A stretch of 64,000 bases of DNA from JAVBJN01 sp031546985 (GCA_031546985.1 JAVBJN010000040.1:1-64000); one strand, 5' to 3'; numbered from the stretch's first letter, positions 33,361 through 42,054 are shown. The notes: a model not told the origin generated them from the letters alone. Made by a program: numbers and translations.

Positions 33361-33669
33361 TTACATAATGCAATCGCAGTGCCGGATGCAGTCCAGTATC
33401 TTTACCACATTGCGTTCTTTAAGCGCGTAGTATACAAACTGGCCTTCTTTGGCCGAGCTTAAAATGCCCTTGAGCCGCATGCCGGTAAGGTGGTGCGAGA
33501 GCAGCGACTGCTCGCAACCCGTTTCTTTGCACAGCTCGTTTACCGTCATGTTTTGCTGTTGGCTCAGCAGCATAATTACCTGCAGCCTCACCGGGTGGGC
33601 AATGGCCTTAAGCAGGTATCCCGCCTTTTCCCAGTCTATTTCTTCTGTAGGAGCCACTTTCGTTATCAT
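33361..33669 (-). CDS. ArsR-family thiol-rich transcriptional repressor
   Basis: The product is a 102-residue winged-helix regulator. The ArsR core is clear: AIAHPVRLQVIMLLS, VNELCKETGCEQSLLSHHLTGMRLKGIL and GQFVYYAL. It carries five cysteines (47, 52, 94, 98, 100), including the C-terminal CIRHCDCIM, which could bind a metal or sense persulfide by disulfide or polysulfide bridging. The trio with thioredoxin and rhodanese favours a persulfide/sulfur sensor over an arsenic sensor, but the cysteine pattern alone does not decide. A promoter with an overlapping palindrome sits directly upstream, consistent with autoregulation. Confidence 0.85.
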   Translation of the reverse strand: MITKVAPTEEIDWEKAGYLLKAIAHPVRLQVIMLLSQQQNMTVNELCKETGCEQSLLSHHLTGMRLKGILSSAKEGQFVYYALKERNVVKILDCIRHCDCIM

Positions 33670-33676
33670 GATGATA

Positions 33677-33707
33677 CAAAATTATGAACATATTAGAATA
33701 TGAACAA
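33677..33707 (-). promoter_or_regulatory. ArsR operon promoter
   Basis: On the minus strand a TTG (33707-33705) and TAATTTTG (33684-33677) are separated by exactly 20 bp. This is a textbook Bacteroidota promoter, ending only 7 bp before the ArsR ATG. Confidence 0.75.
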
Positions 33708-33717
33708 GTTTTCATGT
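33689..33717. promoter_or_regulatory. ArsR operator candidate
   Basis: CATATTAGAATATG (33689-33702) is a perfect 6-2-6 inverted repeat between the promoter elements. An overlapping imperfect repeat, ATATGAACAAGTTTTCATGT (33698-33717), covers the -33. The ATATGAAC half site resembles known ArsR/SmtB operators. Binding would block RNA polymerase. Confidence 0.55.
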
Positions 33718-33794
33718 GGTTGGTAGCATTATGCCCCATTGTTTCTGCCAATATGGGCGGGGTTTTATATTTTTACGACTTAATACGCTTAACA

Positions 33795-34571
33795 ATGGGT
33801 CTTATAAAATACGAATTTAAAAACGGTGTGGGTATCATTACCCTTAACCGTACCGATAAGTTTAACAGTTTTAACCGCGAAATGGCACTGGAACTGCAAG
33901 AGAAGCTGGACATATGCCAGCAGGATGAGCAGGTGCGCTGTGTGTACATCATTGGAGAAGGCAAGGCCTTTTGCGCAGGTCAGGATCTGGGCGAAGCTAT
34001 TGACCCTTCGGGGCCCGGCATTGCCAAAATCGTAAGAGAGCATTACAACCCCATTATCGAAAAAATACGTAACCTGAACAAGCCCGTAGTAGCCGCGGTA
34101 AACGGTGTAGCTGCCGGAGCAGGTGCCAATATTGCCCTGTGTTGCGATATTGTAGTGGCTGCCAAAAGCGCCAGCTTTATCCAGGCCTTCAGCCGCATCG
34201 GGCTTATTCCCGATAGCGGAGGCACCTTTTTCCTGCCCCGTATGGTAGGTATGCAAAGAGCTGCCGCGCTCATGATGCTGGGCGATAAAGTAAGCGCCGA
34301 GCAGGCAGAGGCCATGGGCATGATCTACAAAGCCTATAACGACGAAAGCCTGGTGGCCGAAAGCCTGGCCCTGGCCGAAAACCTGGCCCAGATGCCAACT
34401 GTAGGGCTTGCGCTCACCAAAAAAGCGCTCAATGCCAGCTGGAACAATAACCTGGAGCAGCAATTGCAACTGGAAGAAGACTTGCAAACCCAGGCTGGTT
34501 TAAGCGCCGACCACCGCGAAGGGGTACAGGCATTTCTGGAGAAACGCAAAGCCGTATTTACAGGCAAATAA
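33795..34571 (+). CDS. paaG: Phenylacetate pathway enoyl-CoA isomerase/hydratase (PaaG-like)
   Basis: The product is a 258-residue crotonase-fold enzyme. PaaG isomerises 1,2-epoxyphenylacetyl-CoA to the oxepin. The start at 33795 (MGLIKYEFKNG) replaces an earlier, hydrophobic frame start at 33684. Conserved parts are GEGKAFCAGQDL, the oxyanion-hole loop NGVAAGAGANIALCCDIVVAAKSASFIQAFSRIGLIPDSGG, with catalytic-position Asp140, and the C-terminal trimer helix. The -PDSGGT- motif with Asp is the PaaG/PaaF-type signature; the paaH neighbour and the nearby paaABCD support PaaG over a generic hydratase, though paaF cannot be excluded. Confidence 0.82.
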   Translation: MGLIKYEFKNGVGIITLNRTDKFNSFNREMALELQEKLDICQQDEQVRCVYIIGEGKAFCAGQDLGEAIDPSGPGIAKIVREHYNPIIEKIRNLNKPVVAAVNGVAAGAGANIALCCDIVVAAKSASFIQAFSRIGLIPDSGGTFFLPRMVGMQRAAALMMLGDKVSAEQAEAMGMIYKAYNDESLVAESLALAENLAQMPTVGLALTKKALNASWNNNLEQQLQLEEDLQTQAGLSADHREGVQAFLEKRKAVFTGK

Positions 34572-34607
34572 TCTTTTCATACACATATAACAGCGCGATA
34601 TTTCATC

Positions 34608-35768
34608 ATGATTAAAGTAGGTATAGTAGGTTCCGGAGCCATGGGCAGTGGTATAGCCCAGGTAGCGGCTACAGCAGGCCACCAGGTAGTAGTATTTGAT
34701 GCCAACCCGCAGGCATTGCAAAAAGCCTCGGCTACGCTGGCTGCTACCATGGCCAAACTGGCTGAGAAAGGTAAAATAACTGCCGAGGCAGCAGCCACCA
34801 TCACCGGCAATATTTCGTTTGTGAGCGATGTGCAGGCCTATGCTGGTTGCGGACTCATCATTGAAGCCATTGTAGAAAACCTCGACATCAAGAAAAAAGT
34901 ATTTGCAGATATTGAAGCTGTGGTAGATGCCGATTGTATCCTGGCATCTAACACCTCTTCGCTTTCCATAGCTTCCATTGCCAGTGTGTGTAAACATCCT
35001 GAGCGTGTGGTGGGCATTCACTTCTTTAACCCTGCACCGTTGATGGCGCTGGTAGAGATCATTCCCGCTGTGCAATCTGCTGCTGCAACGGTAGAAGCCT
35101 CCAAAGCGCTGATCGACAGCTGGGGCAAGAAAACCGTTATTGCCAAAGACACGCCTGGCTTTATTGTAAATCGCGTAGCCCGTCCATTTTATGGAGAAGC
35201 ACTGCGCATTTATGAAGAAGGTGTGGCAGATATGGCTACCATCGACTGGGCTATGACCGAGCTGGGTGGTTTTCGTATGGGGCCCTTTACCCTGATGGAC
35301 TATATTGGGCATGATGTAAACTATGTGGTGACCGAAACGGTTTTTCGCGAGTTCTTCTACGATCCGCGCTACAAACCCTCTTTTAGCCAGAAGCGCCTGC
35401 TCGAAGCCGGTTGGCTGGGGCGCAAAAGTGGCCGTGGTTTCTTCAACTATGCCGAAGGCGCAGCAATGCCCGAGCCGGTAAAAGACCATGTGCTGGGCCA
35501 GCAGATCTGCGATCGTGTACTGGTTATGCTCATCAACGAAGCTGCCGATGCCTGCTTCCTGAACATTGCCAGCCGCCAGGATGTAGATACGGCTATGACC
35601 AAGGGTGTAAACTATCCTAAAGGCTTGCTCAAATGGGCCGATGAAATAGGCATTGCCACCGTAGTAGCGCGCCTCGATGCTTTGTACCATACCTACCACG
35701 AAGACCGCTACCGTTGCAGCCCGCTGCTGCGCAAAATGGCGGCAGAGGGACAATCTTTCTTTGTATAG
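34608..35768 (+). CDS. paaH: 3-hydroxyacyl-CoA dehydrogenase (PaaH-like)
   Basis: The product is a 386-residue NAD-dependent dehydrogenase that oxidises 3-hydroxyadipyl-CoA in phenylacetate breakdown. The N-terminal Rossmann motif GIVGSGAMGSGIA (residues 6-18), the catalytic HFFNPAPLMALVEI (His138, Glu150) and DTPGFIVNRVARP are all present. The C-terminal domain is duplicated in part (FRMGPFTLMDYIGHDVN and later GVNYPKGLLKWADEIG), giving the longer form typical of PaaH over short HBDH proteins. It follows paaG by 36 bp and ends the operon at a strong terminator. Confidence 0.88.
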   Translation: MIKVGIVGSGAMGSGIAQVAATAGHQVVVFDANPQALQKASATLAATMAKLAEKGKITAEAAATITGNISFVSDVQAYAGCGLIIEAIVENLDIKKKVFADIEAVVDADCILASNTSSLSIASIASVCKHPERVVGIHFFNPAPLMALVEIIPAVQSAAATVEASKALIDSWGKKTVIAKDTPGFIVNRVARPFYGEALRIYEEGVADMATIDWAMTELGGFRMGPFTLMDYIGHDVNYVVTETVFREFFYDPRYKPSFSQKRLLEAGWLGRKSGRGFFNYAEGAAMPEPVKDHVLGQQICDRVLVMLINEAADACFLNIASRQDVDTAMTKGVNYPKGLLKWADEIGIATVVARLDALYHTYHEDRYRCSPLLRKMAAEGQSFFV

Positions 35769-36235
35769 GCAATATGATAATACGGTAACTGAATACCTGC
35801 CAGCGCTTGTCCCGTTACTACGGGGTCCGAAGGTCCTGCCAGGTCACAGTACAAAGACCTTATAACAACAATCCCCTGGTTATACCGGGGGATTGTTGTT
35901 TTCCCTAATAAAACTAGCAGCGAAACCGAGGCTCGTTCGGATCCTGGGAAGCCAGAGCCGAAGCCATAGTAGTACAACTGTAAGATCGGGGTACACACCC
36001 GCAAACGGGATGTATTCGTTTGCGGGCGGTTTTTTGGGTTACTTTTTTTCCGCAAAAAAGTAACAGGAAGCTGAAAAAGGACGTGGCAGCCTCGATTGCT
36101 TGTTGGCCTGTCTTATAATATGCTGGAGTTGAATTAAAAATTGGTTTCGAAAATCCATGAAGGGGCTGTCCCATATTTGCATTTGCACAGGATTCCGTTT
36201 TGCAGCAGTTAGGCGCATTGGTTAATTTTACGTTG
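35769..36235. other. Non-coding intergenic region with repeat-like hairpins
   Basis: This is 467 bp without a credible gene. It contains a CCTGCCAG-type block (35798-35842), the paaH terminator (35864-35900), a second stem CCCGCAAACG/CGTTTGCGGG (35998-36026) followed by T6, and a third, GTTACTTTTTT/AAAAAAGTAAC (36038-36064). The first and last resemble small dispersed repeats of Bacteroidota genomes. An ORF across it on the minus strand is a translation of these hairpins and is not a gene. Confidence 0.55.
35864..35900 (+). terminator. Intrinsic terminator of paaGH
   Basis: AACAACAATCCCC and GGGGATTGTTGTT form a long stem around TGGTTATACCG. It lies about 95 bp after the paaH stop. Confidence 0.85.
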
Positions 36236-37726
36236 ATGCACACCACTACTCTTCCACTACTCAGCCAGGCCGCGCTTTTTGCAGATCGTACGGCTATTAC
36301 AGACCATGCCGGATCTTATACCTACACCCAGCTTATGCAGGCAGCCCAAACAGTTGCAAGCAATCTTGTATCGTTGTTGGGCGCTTTTCCGGGGCCGGTA
36401 TTGTACCTGGCACCTTCGGGGTTTAATTATGTGGCGGTGCAATGGGGCATTTGGCTGGCGGGGGGCATAGCCGTACCAGTGCACCCGGCCCACCCCGTGG
36501 CCGAGATCGGGTACCTGGTGGCAGACACACAAACCGCACTCTTGTTGTACGATGATGTATGCAAAACTGCTGCTACAGCTGCTGCGCCAGAGCTGGCCAG
36601 GCCTTTAACTGCGGTGCTGGGCCATGGCGAAAAGGTGCAGCTGCCAGAGGTAGCAGCAGAAGCCGATGCGCTTATGATCTACACCAGCGGCACCACAGGC
36701 AAGCCCAAGGGGGTGGTGATGAGCCATGCGCAGATTGCCGCCCAGGTTATTTCTTTATCGCAAGCCTGGGGCTGGCAGGCATCAGACCGTATTTTGAATG
36801 TATTGCCCATGCACCATGTGCACGGCATCATCAATATTTTGTGCTGCGCGCTATACAATGGCGCCATTTGCGAAATGGAACCCGGTTTTGATGCCCGACA
36901 TGTAATGGAGCGCATGTGCAGTGGTCAGCTCACCTTATTTATGGCGGTGCCCACCATTTACCATAAGTTAATCCAGCACTATCATAACGTATCTGAACCT
37001 GAACAACAACGCTGGTCGCTGGCTATGCAGGCCATGCGGTTAATGGTTTGTGGCTCTGCCGCATTGCCGGTACCCGTATTGGAGCAATGGAAAGCCATTA
37101 GCGGGCAGGTGTTGCTGGAGCGCTATGGTATGACGGAGATCGGAATGGCATTGTCCAATCCGTTGGAGGGCGAAAGAAAACCTGGTTTTGTAGGCAAACC
37201 CCTGCCTGGTGTAGCTGTTAAACTATGCGATGAAGCCGGAACTGAAATTGTGGAGGCCGATACACCCGGCGAACTGTATGTATCGGGTGCTACCGTCTTT
37301 AAAAGATACTGGCAGCGGCCCGAAGCCACAGCAGAAGCCTTTGTGGGCCACTGGTTTAAGACCGGCGATATAGCCCAGCGCGATGCCGCAGGCCATTACA
37401 AGATACTGGGCCGCAGCTCGCAGGATATTATAAAATCGGGCGGGTACAAGATCTCTGCATTAGAAATAGAAGAAGTGCTGCTGGCACACCCCGATGTAAA
37501 GGAATGCGCGGTAGTAGCCCTGCCCGATGAGCAATGGGGCGAGATAATAGCTGCGGTATGGGTGGCAGAGGGCGATGCGCCGCACCCCGATGCGCTGCCC
37601 GAAAGCTGGTTAAAATCGCAGCTGGCACACTATAAGGTGCCGCGCAAATGGTTGCGAGTATCGGCCTTGCCCCGCAATGCAATGGGCAAGGTGCTAAAAC
37701 CTGATCTCCGTAAGCAGCTGCATTAA
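36236..37726 (+). CDS. ACSF3/MatB-like acyl-CoA synthetase
   Basis: The product is a 496-residue AMP-forming ligase of the malonyl/methylmalonyl-CoA synthetase type. The start at 36236 (MHTTTLPLLSQ) is chosen over an upstream non-ATG start. Motifs are the P-loop MIYTSGTTGKPKGVVMSH, MHHVHGIINI, LMVCGSAALPVPVLEQWKAISG, LERYGMTEIGMALS, KTGDIAQRD and KSGGYKISALEIEEVL. The GSAALP and ERYGMTEIGMAL blocks match ACSF3/MatB closely. It is not the PaaK-type phenylacetate ligase. It lies between paaH and paaY, so it may instead supply or consume a dicarboxylyl-CoA product, or serve branched-chain or odd-chain metabolism. It has its own upstream region. Confidence 0.82.
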   Translation: MHTTTLPLLSQAALFADRTAITDHAGSYTYTQLMQAAQTVASNLVSLLGAFPGPVLYLAPSGFNYVAVQWGIWLAGGIAVPVHPAHPVAEIGYLVADTQTALLLYDDVCKTAATAAAPELARPLTAVLGHGEKVQLPEVAAEADALMIYTSGTTGKPKGVVMSHAQIAAQVISLSQAWGWQASDRILNVLPMHHVHGIINILCCALYNGAICEMEPGFDARHVMERMCSGQLTLFMAVPTIYHKLIQHYHNVSEPEQQRWSLAMQAMRLMVCGSAALPVPVLEQWKAISGQVLLERYGMTEIGMALSNPLEGERKPGFVGKPLPGVAVKLCDEAGTEIVEADTPGELYVSGATVFKRYWQRPEATAEAFVGHWFKTGDIAQRDAAGHYKILGRSSQDIIKSGGYKISALEIEEVLLAHPDVKECAVVALPDEQWGEIIAAVWVAEGDAPHPDALPESWLKSQLAHYKVPRKWLRVSALPRNAMGKVLKPDLRKQLH

Positions 37727-37790
37727 TTCTTCGCCAAATCAGATGTTTGTATTTTTATATGCGTTATTTTTGAATGAAAATAACCATCAT

Positions 37791-38714
37791 ATGAAAAAGG
37801 TTCTTTGTACACTTCTCATGCTGATGGCTTGCCTGGCCAGGTTACAGGCGCAGCAGCAAATTGAAAATGGCGGATTTGAAAACTGGCGCACGGCGGCATT
37901 TGGGCAGCTGCCGCTGGGCAATGGCTGGCGCAGCCTCGATAGCATACTTATGTTATTTGGCGCTAGTTCCGTAACTGTGCAAAAGGTAGATGCAGCGCTG
38001 GAGCCTGCCAATGTAAGAGGGGGTACCTACGCATTAGGACTAAAGGTAGATTCTGTAACACTGCTGGGCACACCCATTAAAATCGGAGGCGTGCTGTTCA
38101 ATGGCATAGTAGATCTTACCGATACTGCCTACCTGGGCGGCGCTCCCTATACCTCCAGGCCTACCGCGCTTACCGGTTACTATAAAATAATAGGCAATAA
38201 CCACGAAGATACCGCTGCCATCCAGCTCTCTTTTAAGAAACAAGGTACCGAAATAGCCAGCGCTGTATGGGAAACCGATGTGGTAGATGCGGGTTTTCAA
38301 TCTTTTAGTCTGCCCATTAACTGGACAACGACCGATTTTCCGGATACCTTACTAATGACCATTATACTGGGCGAGAACGACCTGGAATTGAATATGGCTA
38401 CCCGTTTTATACTCGACGATCTGGCTTTTTCGCTGCCTGCCGGCATACAGGAGAACCTGGGCGCCAGCAAGTGGTTTAAGAGTTACCCTAACCCGGCAAC
38501 AGGTGTACTTGTGGTAGAAAATGCCTCATCCCGGAAAGACATATACTGGAAGCTGGTAGATATTGCCGGCAAAGTAATGCTCGAATTGCCATTGACCGAT
38601 GCCTCCCGCCGGGAGGTAAGTATAGCGGGTATAGCCACCGGGCAGTACTACTATCAGTTCTTTAACAGCAAGGGCGAGGTTTTGTATGGTGGTAAAGTGA
38701 TGATTGCCCGCTAG
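37791..38714 (+). CDS. Small T9SS type A cargo protein
   Basis: The product is a 307-residue secreted protein. The ATG at 37791 gives the signal MKKVLCTLLMLMACLARLQAQ. The main domain starts QQQIENGGFENWRTAAFGQLPLGNGW and looks like a jelly-roll carbohydrate-binding-like sandwich (NGGFENW motif near residue 25). A type A C-terminal sorting domain follows from WFKSYPNPATGVLVVENASS to GKVMIAR (about the last 80 residues). It is a paralog of the next gene, and both lie inside the phenylacetate cluster with no obvious pathway role. Confidence 0.85.
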   Translation: MKKVLCTLLMLMACLARLQAQQQIENGGFENWRTAAFGQLPLGNGWRSLDSILMLFGASSVTVQKVDAALEPANVRGGTYALGLKVDSVTLLGTPIKIGGVLFNGIVDLTDTAYLGGAPYTSRPTALTGYYKIIGNNHEDTAAIQLSFKKQGTEIASAVWETDVVDAGFQSFSLPINWTTTDFPDTLLMTIILGENDLELNMATRFILDDLAFSLPAGIQENLGASKWFKSYPNPATGVLVVENASSRKDIYWKLVDIAGKVMLELPLTDASRREVSIAGIATGQYYYQFFNSKGEVLYGGKVMIAR

Positions 38715-38803
38715 AATTTAAACATGTGAATTATTTTTAAATAAAATGCGCTGGGCTGTAACTTTTTAATGCCGGCCTCGTTTAACCAATAAATAAACCC
38801 AAG

Positions 38804-39724
38804 ATGAAAAAAACAATTTGTACACTTTTACTGCTGGCTGGTGCCTGCCTGGGCGTTTCGGCGCAAAACATTAATAACGGCGGTTTTGAGAACTGGCGTA
38901 CCACTTCTTTTGGTCAGGTGCCTACAGGTATGGCCTGGGTTACCTCCGATTCCCTCCTCGACTTTTTAGGGGCCAGTGCCATGGGTTCTCTTGTAAAGGT
39001 TGATGGTGCGGTAGAGCCTGCCAATGTGCATGGCGGCACTGCTGCGGTAGGTTTTAAAACCATTCGTTCTTATGTACCTCTGGCCGGCGATACCGTAAAT
39101 GTGGCCGGCATACTGCTGCTGGGCGATTTTGATTTTACTACCCAGGATTTTTCTCCGGTGCCCTTCTCTGGCCACCCTACCATGCTCACCGGTTATTACA
39201 AGCTGCCTGCCAATGGCATGGGCGATTACCTTTTGGTAAATGCCGAGTTTAGAGATGGTACCGGCACGATAGGAACGCTTGAAGATGGCCTTAATGTAGA
39301 AGGCGCCAATTATAAATCCTTCAGTCTGCCCATTAGCTGGAGCACATCTGCCGATGCCGATTCTATTATGCTTTCTTTTGAGCTTACCAACGATACGGCC
39401 GATAACCATATGGGTTCAAGCGCCTACCTGGACGATATCGCATTCTCCTACCCTTCTGGCATCAAAGAAAACCTGGGTGCAAGCACTTTCCTCAAATGTT
39501 ATCCTAACCCGGCTGTATCTGTACTGTATGTAGAAAACACCGGTAAGGAAACCTTAACCGTTAGCATTGTAGATGTATCTGGTAAAGAATACCTGCGCAA
39601 AACCGTAGGTGTGCAAAAAGAACAACTCGATGTATCGGGCCTCACCAATGGCATTTACTTCTACCAGTTCCGCAACAGCAAAGGCGAAACAGTGTATGGA
39701 GGTAAGGTAGCCATCCGCCACTAA
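38804..39724 (+). CDS. Small T9SS type A cargo protein, paralog 2
   Basis: The product is a 306-residue paralog of the preceding gene. The same NGGFENWRTTSFGQVP opening, the GHPTMLTGYYKLP block, the AYLDDIAFSYPSGIKENLGAS hinge and the C-terminal CYPNPAVSVLYVENTGKETL ... YGGKVAIRH sorting domain are shared. The two genes probably arose by tandem duplication. Each has a signal peptide, so both would be exported by Sec and then T9SS. A terminator follows. Confidence 0.85.
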   Translation: MKKTICTLLLLAGACLGVSAQNINNGGFENWRTTSFGQVPTGMAWVTSDSLLDFLGASAMGSLVKVDGAVEPANVHGGTAAVGFKTIRSYVPLAGDTVNVAGILLLGDFDFTTQDFSPVPFSGHPTMLTGYYKLPANGMGDYLLVNAEFRDGTGTIGTLEDGLNVEGANYKSFSLPISWSTSADADSIMLSFELTNDTADNHMGSSAYLDDIAFSYPSGIKENLGASTFLKCYPNPAVSVLYVENTGKETLTVSIVDVSGKEYLRKTVGVQKEQLDVSGLTNGIYFYQFRNSKGETVYGGKVAIRH

Positions 39725-39741
39725 ACATACCTGCTTCGATA

Positions 39742-39782
39742 TTAAATAACCCCGGTGTTTTACGCATCGGGGTTATTTTTTT
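39742..39782 (+). terminator. Intrinsic terminator
   Basis: AAATAACCCCG pairs with CGGGGTTATTT, followed by T7, after the second T9SS protein. Confidence 0.85.
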
Positions 39783-39794
39783 AGTTTTGGTATT

Positions 39795-40391
39795 ATGATC
39801 TATGCATACAAAGGGTTTATTCCCGTAGTACACCCCAGCGCATATGTGCACCCACAGGCTTGTGTAACCGGTAATGTTATCATTGGAAAGGACGTGTACA
39901 TTGGTCCTGGTGCGGCTATCCGTGGCGATTGGGGTGGTATTGTAATCGAAGATGGTTGCAATGTGCAGGAGAACTGTACCATTCACATGTTTCCGGGTGT
40001 TACTGTGGTGTTGCAGGCCGGCGCGCATATTGGCCATGGGGCTATTATTCATGGCGCATCGGTGGGTAAAAATGTGCTGGTGGGGATGAATGCCGTGATT
40101 ATGGATGATGTAGAGATTGGCGATGAATGCATTATTGGCGCATTGTCGTTTGTAAATGCCAATACCAAAATTCCTGCCCGTAGCCTGGTGGTGGGTAACC
40201 CTGCCAAGATCATTAAACAGGTGAGCGACGACATGATAGCCTGGAAAACCAAGGGCACGCAACTTTACCAAACCTTACCCAACGATATGCGGGAGCATGC
40301 TTACCCTTGCGAGCCGCTGACCGAAATGCCAATCAACCGCCCATCGCAGGAAGCATTGTTTGAGACCTGGGAAAAAATTAAAAACTCCTGA
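39795..40391 (+). CDS. paaY: PaaY-like hexapeptide-repeat thioesterase/acyltransferase
   Basis: The product is a 198-residue left-handed beta-helix protein of the gamma-carbonic-anhydrase/PaaY type. Hexapeptide repeats run over about residues 15-140 (VTGNVIIGKDVYIGPGAAIRGD, HIGHGAIIHGASVGKNVLVGMNAVIMDDVEIGDECIIGALSFV), followed by the VGNPAKIIKQV helix. In PaaY-containing clusters it is thought to clear toxic CoA dead-ends; that is family knowledge. It is next to paaABCD, which supports the name. It starts at the ATG at 39795 after a terminator. Confidence 0.85.
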   Translation: MIYAYKGFIPVVHPSAYVHPQACVTGNVIIGKDVYIGPGAAIRGDWGGIVIEDGCNVQENCTIHMFPGVTVVLQAGAHIGHGAIIHGASVGKNVLVGMNAVIMDDVEIGDECIIGALSFVNANTKIPARSLVVGNPAKIIKQVSDDMIAWKTKGTQLYQTLPNDMREHAYPCEPLTEMPINRPSQEALFETWEKIKNS

Positions 40392-40399
40392 TCCGCGGT

Positions 40400-41437
40400 A
40401 TGCAGCCTAAACTGCCCCTGGACGAGAAAGAAAAAGCAATTGCAGACAAACTCCTGAAATGGTGGCAGGAGCAACAACTGGTGACCGATGCCCAGCGGCA
40501 GCAACTGTCTGATAGCTTAGAAGAGCGTCCCGGCGACTGGCGGCAGCTCTCCTTATACGCATTTGTGGTAGCGGTAAGTTGCGGCGTGCTGGCTTTTATC
40601 TCTATTTTCCTCGATGATAAATTACTGGCCAACCTGAAACGGTATTTCCTGTTATCGGACTGGGCTATATTTCTGATAACCGCACTGGTAGCTTTTGCCA
40701 TTCATTATTTTGCATACCGGCGCCAGCGGCAAATGGGCTTTACCGGGTTAAGCACCCAGGTGTTTTATATCTCGGGCAGTTTATTTACAGCCACGGCCGT
40801 TACTTATTTTGCCTACGCATCCGGCATCAGTAAGGTGCACTACCCCATTGGCATAGCCATAGCAGCATTGGTTTACTTTGGTACCGCGCTAAAACTAAGA
40901 TCTGTGCCGGTGTGGGCCATTGGGCTGCTGGCGCTCTCCGGTTGGTTTGCAGCAGAAACGGCCTGGTACAGCAATGCGCAGGGTTATTTTATGGGTATGA
41001 ACTACCCATTGCGTTTTCTGCTGTGGAGTGCATTGCTGGGAGGCATCTGCTGGCTGTTACCCAAGTTTAAGTTACCCAAAGATTTTGTGCAAACCACCCG
41101 TGTGTTTACCGTATTGGTAGCCTTTACAGCATTGTGGGGTATGGGCGTATTTGGCAATTATGGCGAGTGGGAACGCTGGCAGGCGGTAAGGCAATTAAGT
41201 ATGGTGCCCTGGGCCATAGCAGCCACAGCATTAAGCGCGGTGGCGGTTTGGGCAGGTATGAAGCTACGCGAAACCTGGCTGCGCGATATGGGCCTTATTT
41301 TTCTGCTGATTAACCTCTATTCCCGTTACTTTGAGTACTTCTGGGATCACCTCAATAAAGGATTGTTCTTTTTATTCCTCGCCGCCTCATTCTGGCTGGT
41401 AGGTCGCAAGGCAGAGCAACTTTGGCGTCAAAAGTGA
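40400..41437 (+). CDS. Multi-pass membrane protein (DUF2157-like)
   Basis: The product is a 345-residue protein starting 8 bp after paaY. A cytosolic N-terminal region of about 60 residues (KLLKWWQEQQLVTDAQRQQLSDSL) precedes about nine predicted membrane segments. The N-terminal helix and the membrane pattern resemble DUF2157. No function is known. Close spacing to paaY suggests co-transcription, but no link to phenylacetate metabolism is known. Confidence 0.65.
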   Translation: MQPKLPLDEKEKAIADKLLKWWQEQQLVTDAQRQQLSDSLEERPGDWRQLSLYAFVVAVSCGVLAFISIFLDDKLLANLKRYFLLSDWAIFLITALVAFAIHYFAYRRQRQMGFTGLSTQVFYISGSLFTATAVTYFAYASGISKVHYPIGIAIAALVYFGTALKLRSVPVWAIGLLALSGWFAAETAWYSNAQGYFMGMNYPLRFLLWSALLGGICWLLPKFKLPKDFVQTTRVFTVLVAFTALWGMGVFGNYGEWERWQAVRQLSMVPWAIAATALSAVAVWAGMKLRETWLRDMGLIFLLINLYSRYFEYFWDHLNKGLFFLFLAASFWLVGRKAEQLWRQK

Positions 41438-41545
41438 GAGGTGAATGGTGAATAGGCGCGTAGCTCCTGCCAGGAGCTGTGAGAAGTGTAAGGTGAGAAG
41501 TACTGCCCGGGATCTGAGGTACGTTAATACCCTCAACCGGATAGT

Positions 41546-42031
41546 TTAATGGCATTTAAAGTAATCAAAAGGCTCTTTGCAATCGTTGCATTGGTAAAGC
41601 GACTTGCAGGAGGTGGAGCCAAACTCACTAATAAGCCTTGTATTAAAAGAGTTGCATTGCGGGCATTGCACGCTCGCCTCTTCGAATAGGCCCACTTTGG
41701 CTTTGGCGCGGTATTGTGGCGGCGCTATGCCGTAGGCTTTTAGCTTTTCTTTTCCTGCAGGGGTCATCCAGTCGGTGGTCCAGGCGGGTGTAAGCACGGT
41801 GTGAATGTGAATGTTTTTGAAACCCCTCTCCATCAAAGCCATGCGTATTTGAATGGCAATGGTGTTCATGGCCGGGCAGCCGCTGTAGGTAGGTGTAATG
41901 GTGATGTGGGCTGTGGTATCGTCGTCGCTGATTTGTACATCGCGCACAATACCCAGGTCCAGAATAGTCAATACCGGCACTTCGGGATCTGTAACCGTTT
42001 CTAAAATCTCGTATACTGCATCTTTCGTCAT
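41546..42031 (-). CDS. paaD: Phenylacetyl-CoA epoxidase maturation protein PaaD
   Basis: The product is a 161-residue protein needed for assembly of the PaaABCE complex, probably in iron-sulfur handling. The N-terminal DUF59/MIP18-like domain is seen (TVTDPEVPVLTILDLGIVRDV and TYSGCPAMNTIA). The C-terminal part carries a zinc-ribbon-like CPQC ... CNDC pattern (VQCPQCNSFNT and LYQCNDCKEPFDYFKCH). It is the last gene of paaABCD, separated from paaC by a hairpin terminator-like element. Confidence 0.93.
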   Translation of the reverse strand: MTKDAVYEILETVTDPEVPVLTILDLGIVRDVQISDDDTTAHITITPTYSGCPAMNTIAIQIRMALMERGFKNIHIHTVLTPAWTTDWMTPAGKEKLKAYGIAPPQYRAKAKVGLFEEASVQCPQCNSFNTRLISEFGSTSCKSLYQCNDCKEPFDYFKCH

Positions 42032-42054
42032 AGCACATCACTTTTCTGTTGCAC

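Noticed and set aside
34500..35753. 417-codon minus-strand ORF opposite paaH
   Set aside because: PaaH is clear on the plus strand; the ORF is an antisense shadow.
35914..36246. Minus-strand ORF of 110 codons
   Set aside because: It is a translation of intergenic hairpins and repeats; it has no signal, domain or gene-like composition and overlaps the ligase start.
36236..37726. Ligase as PaaK phenylacetate-CoA ligase
   Set aside because: It has the malonyl-CoA synthetase (ACSF3/MatB) signature and not the PaaK architecture.
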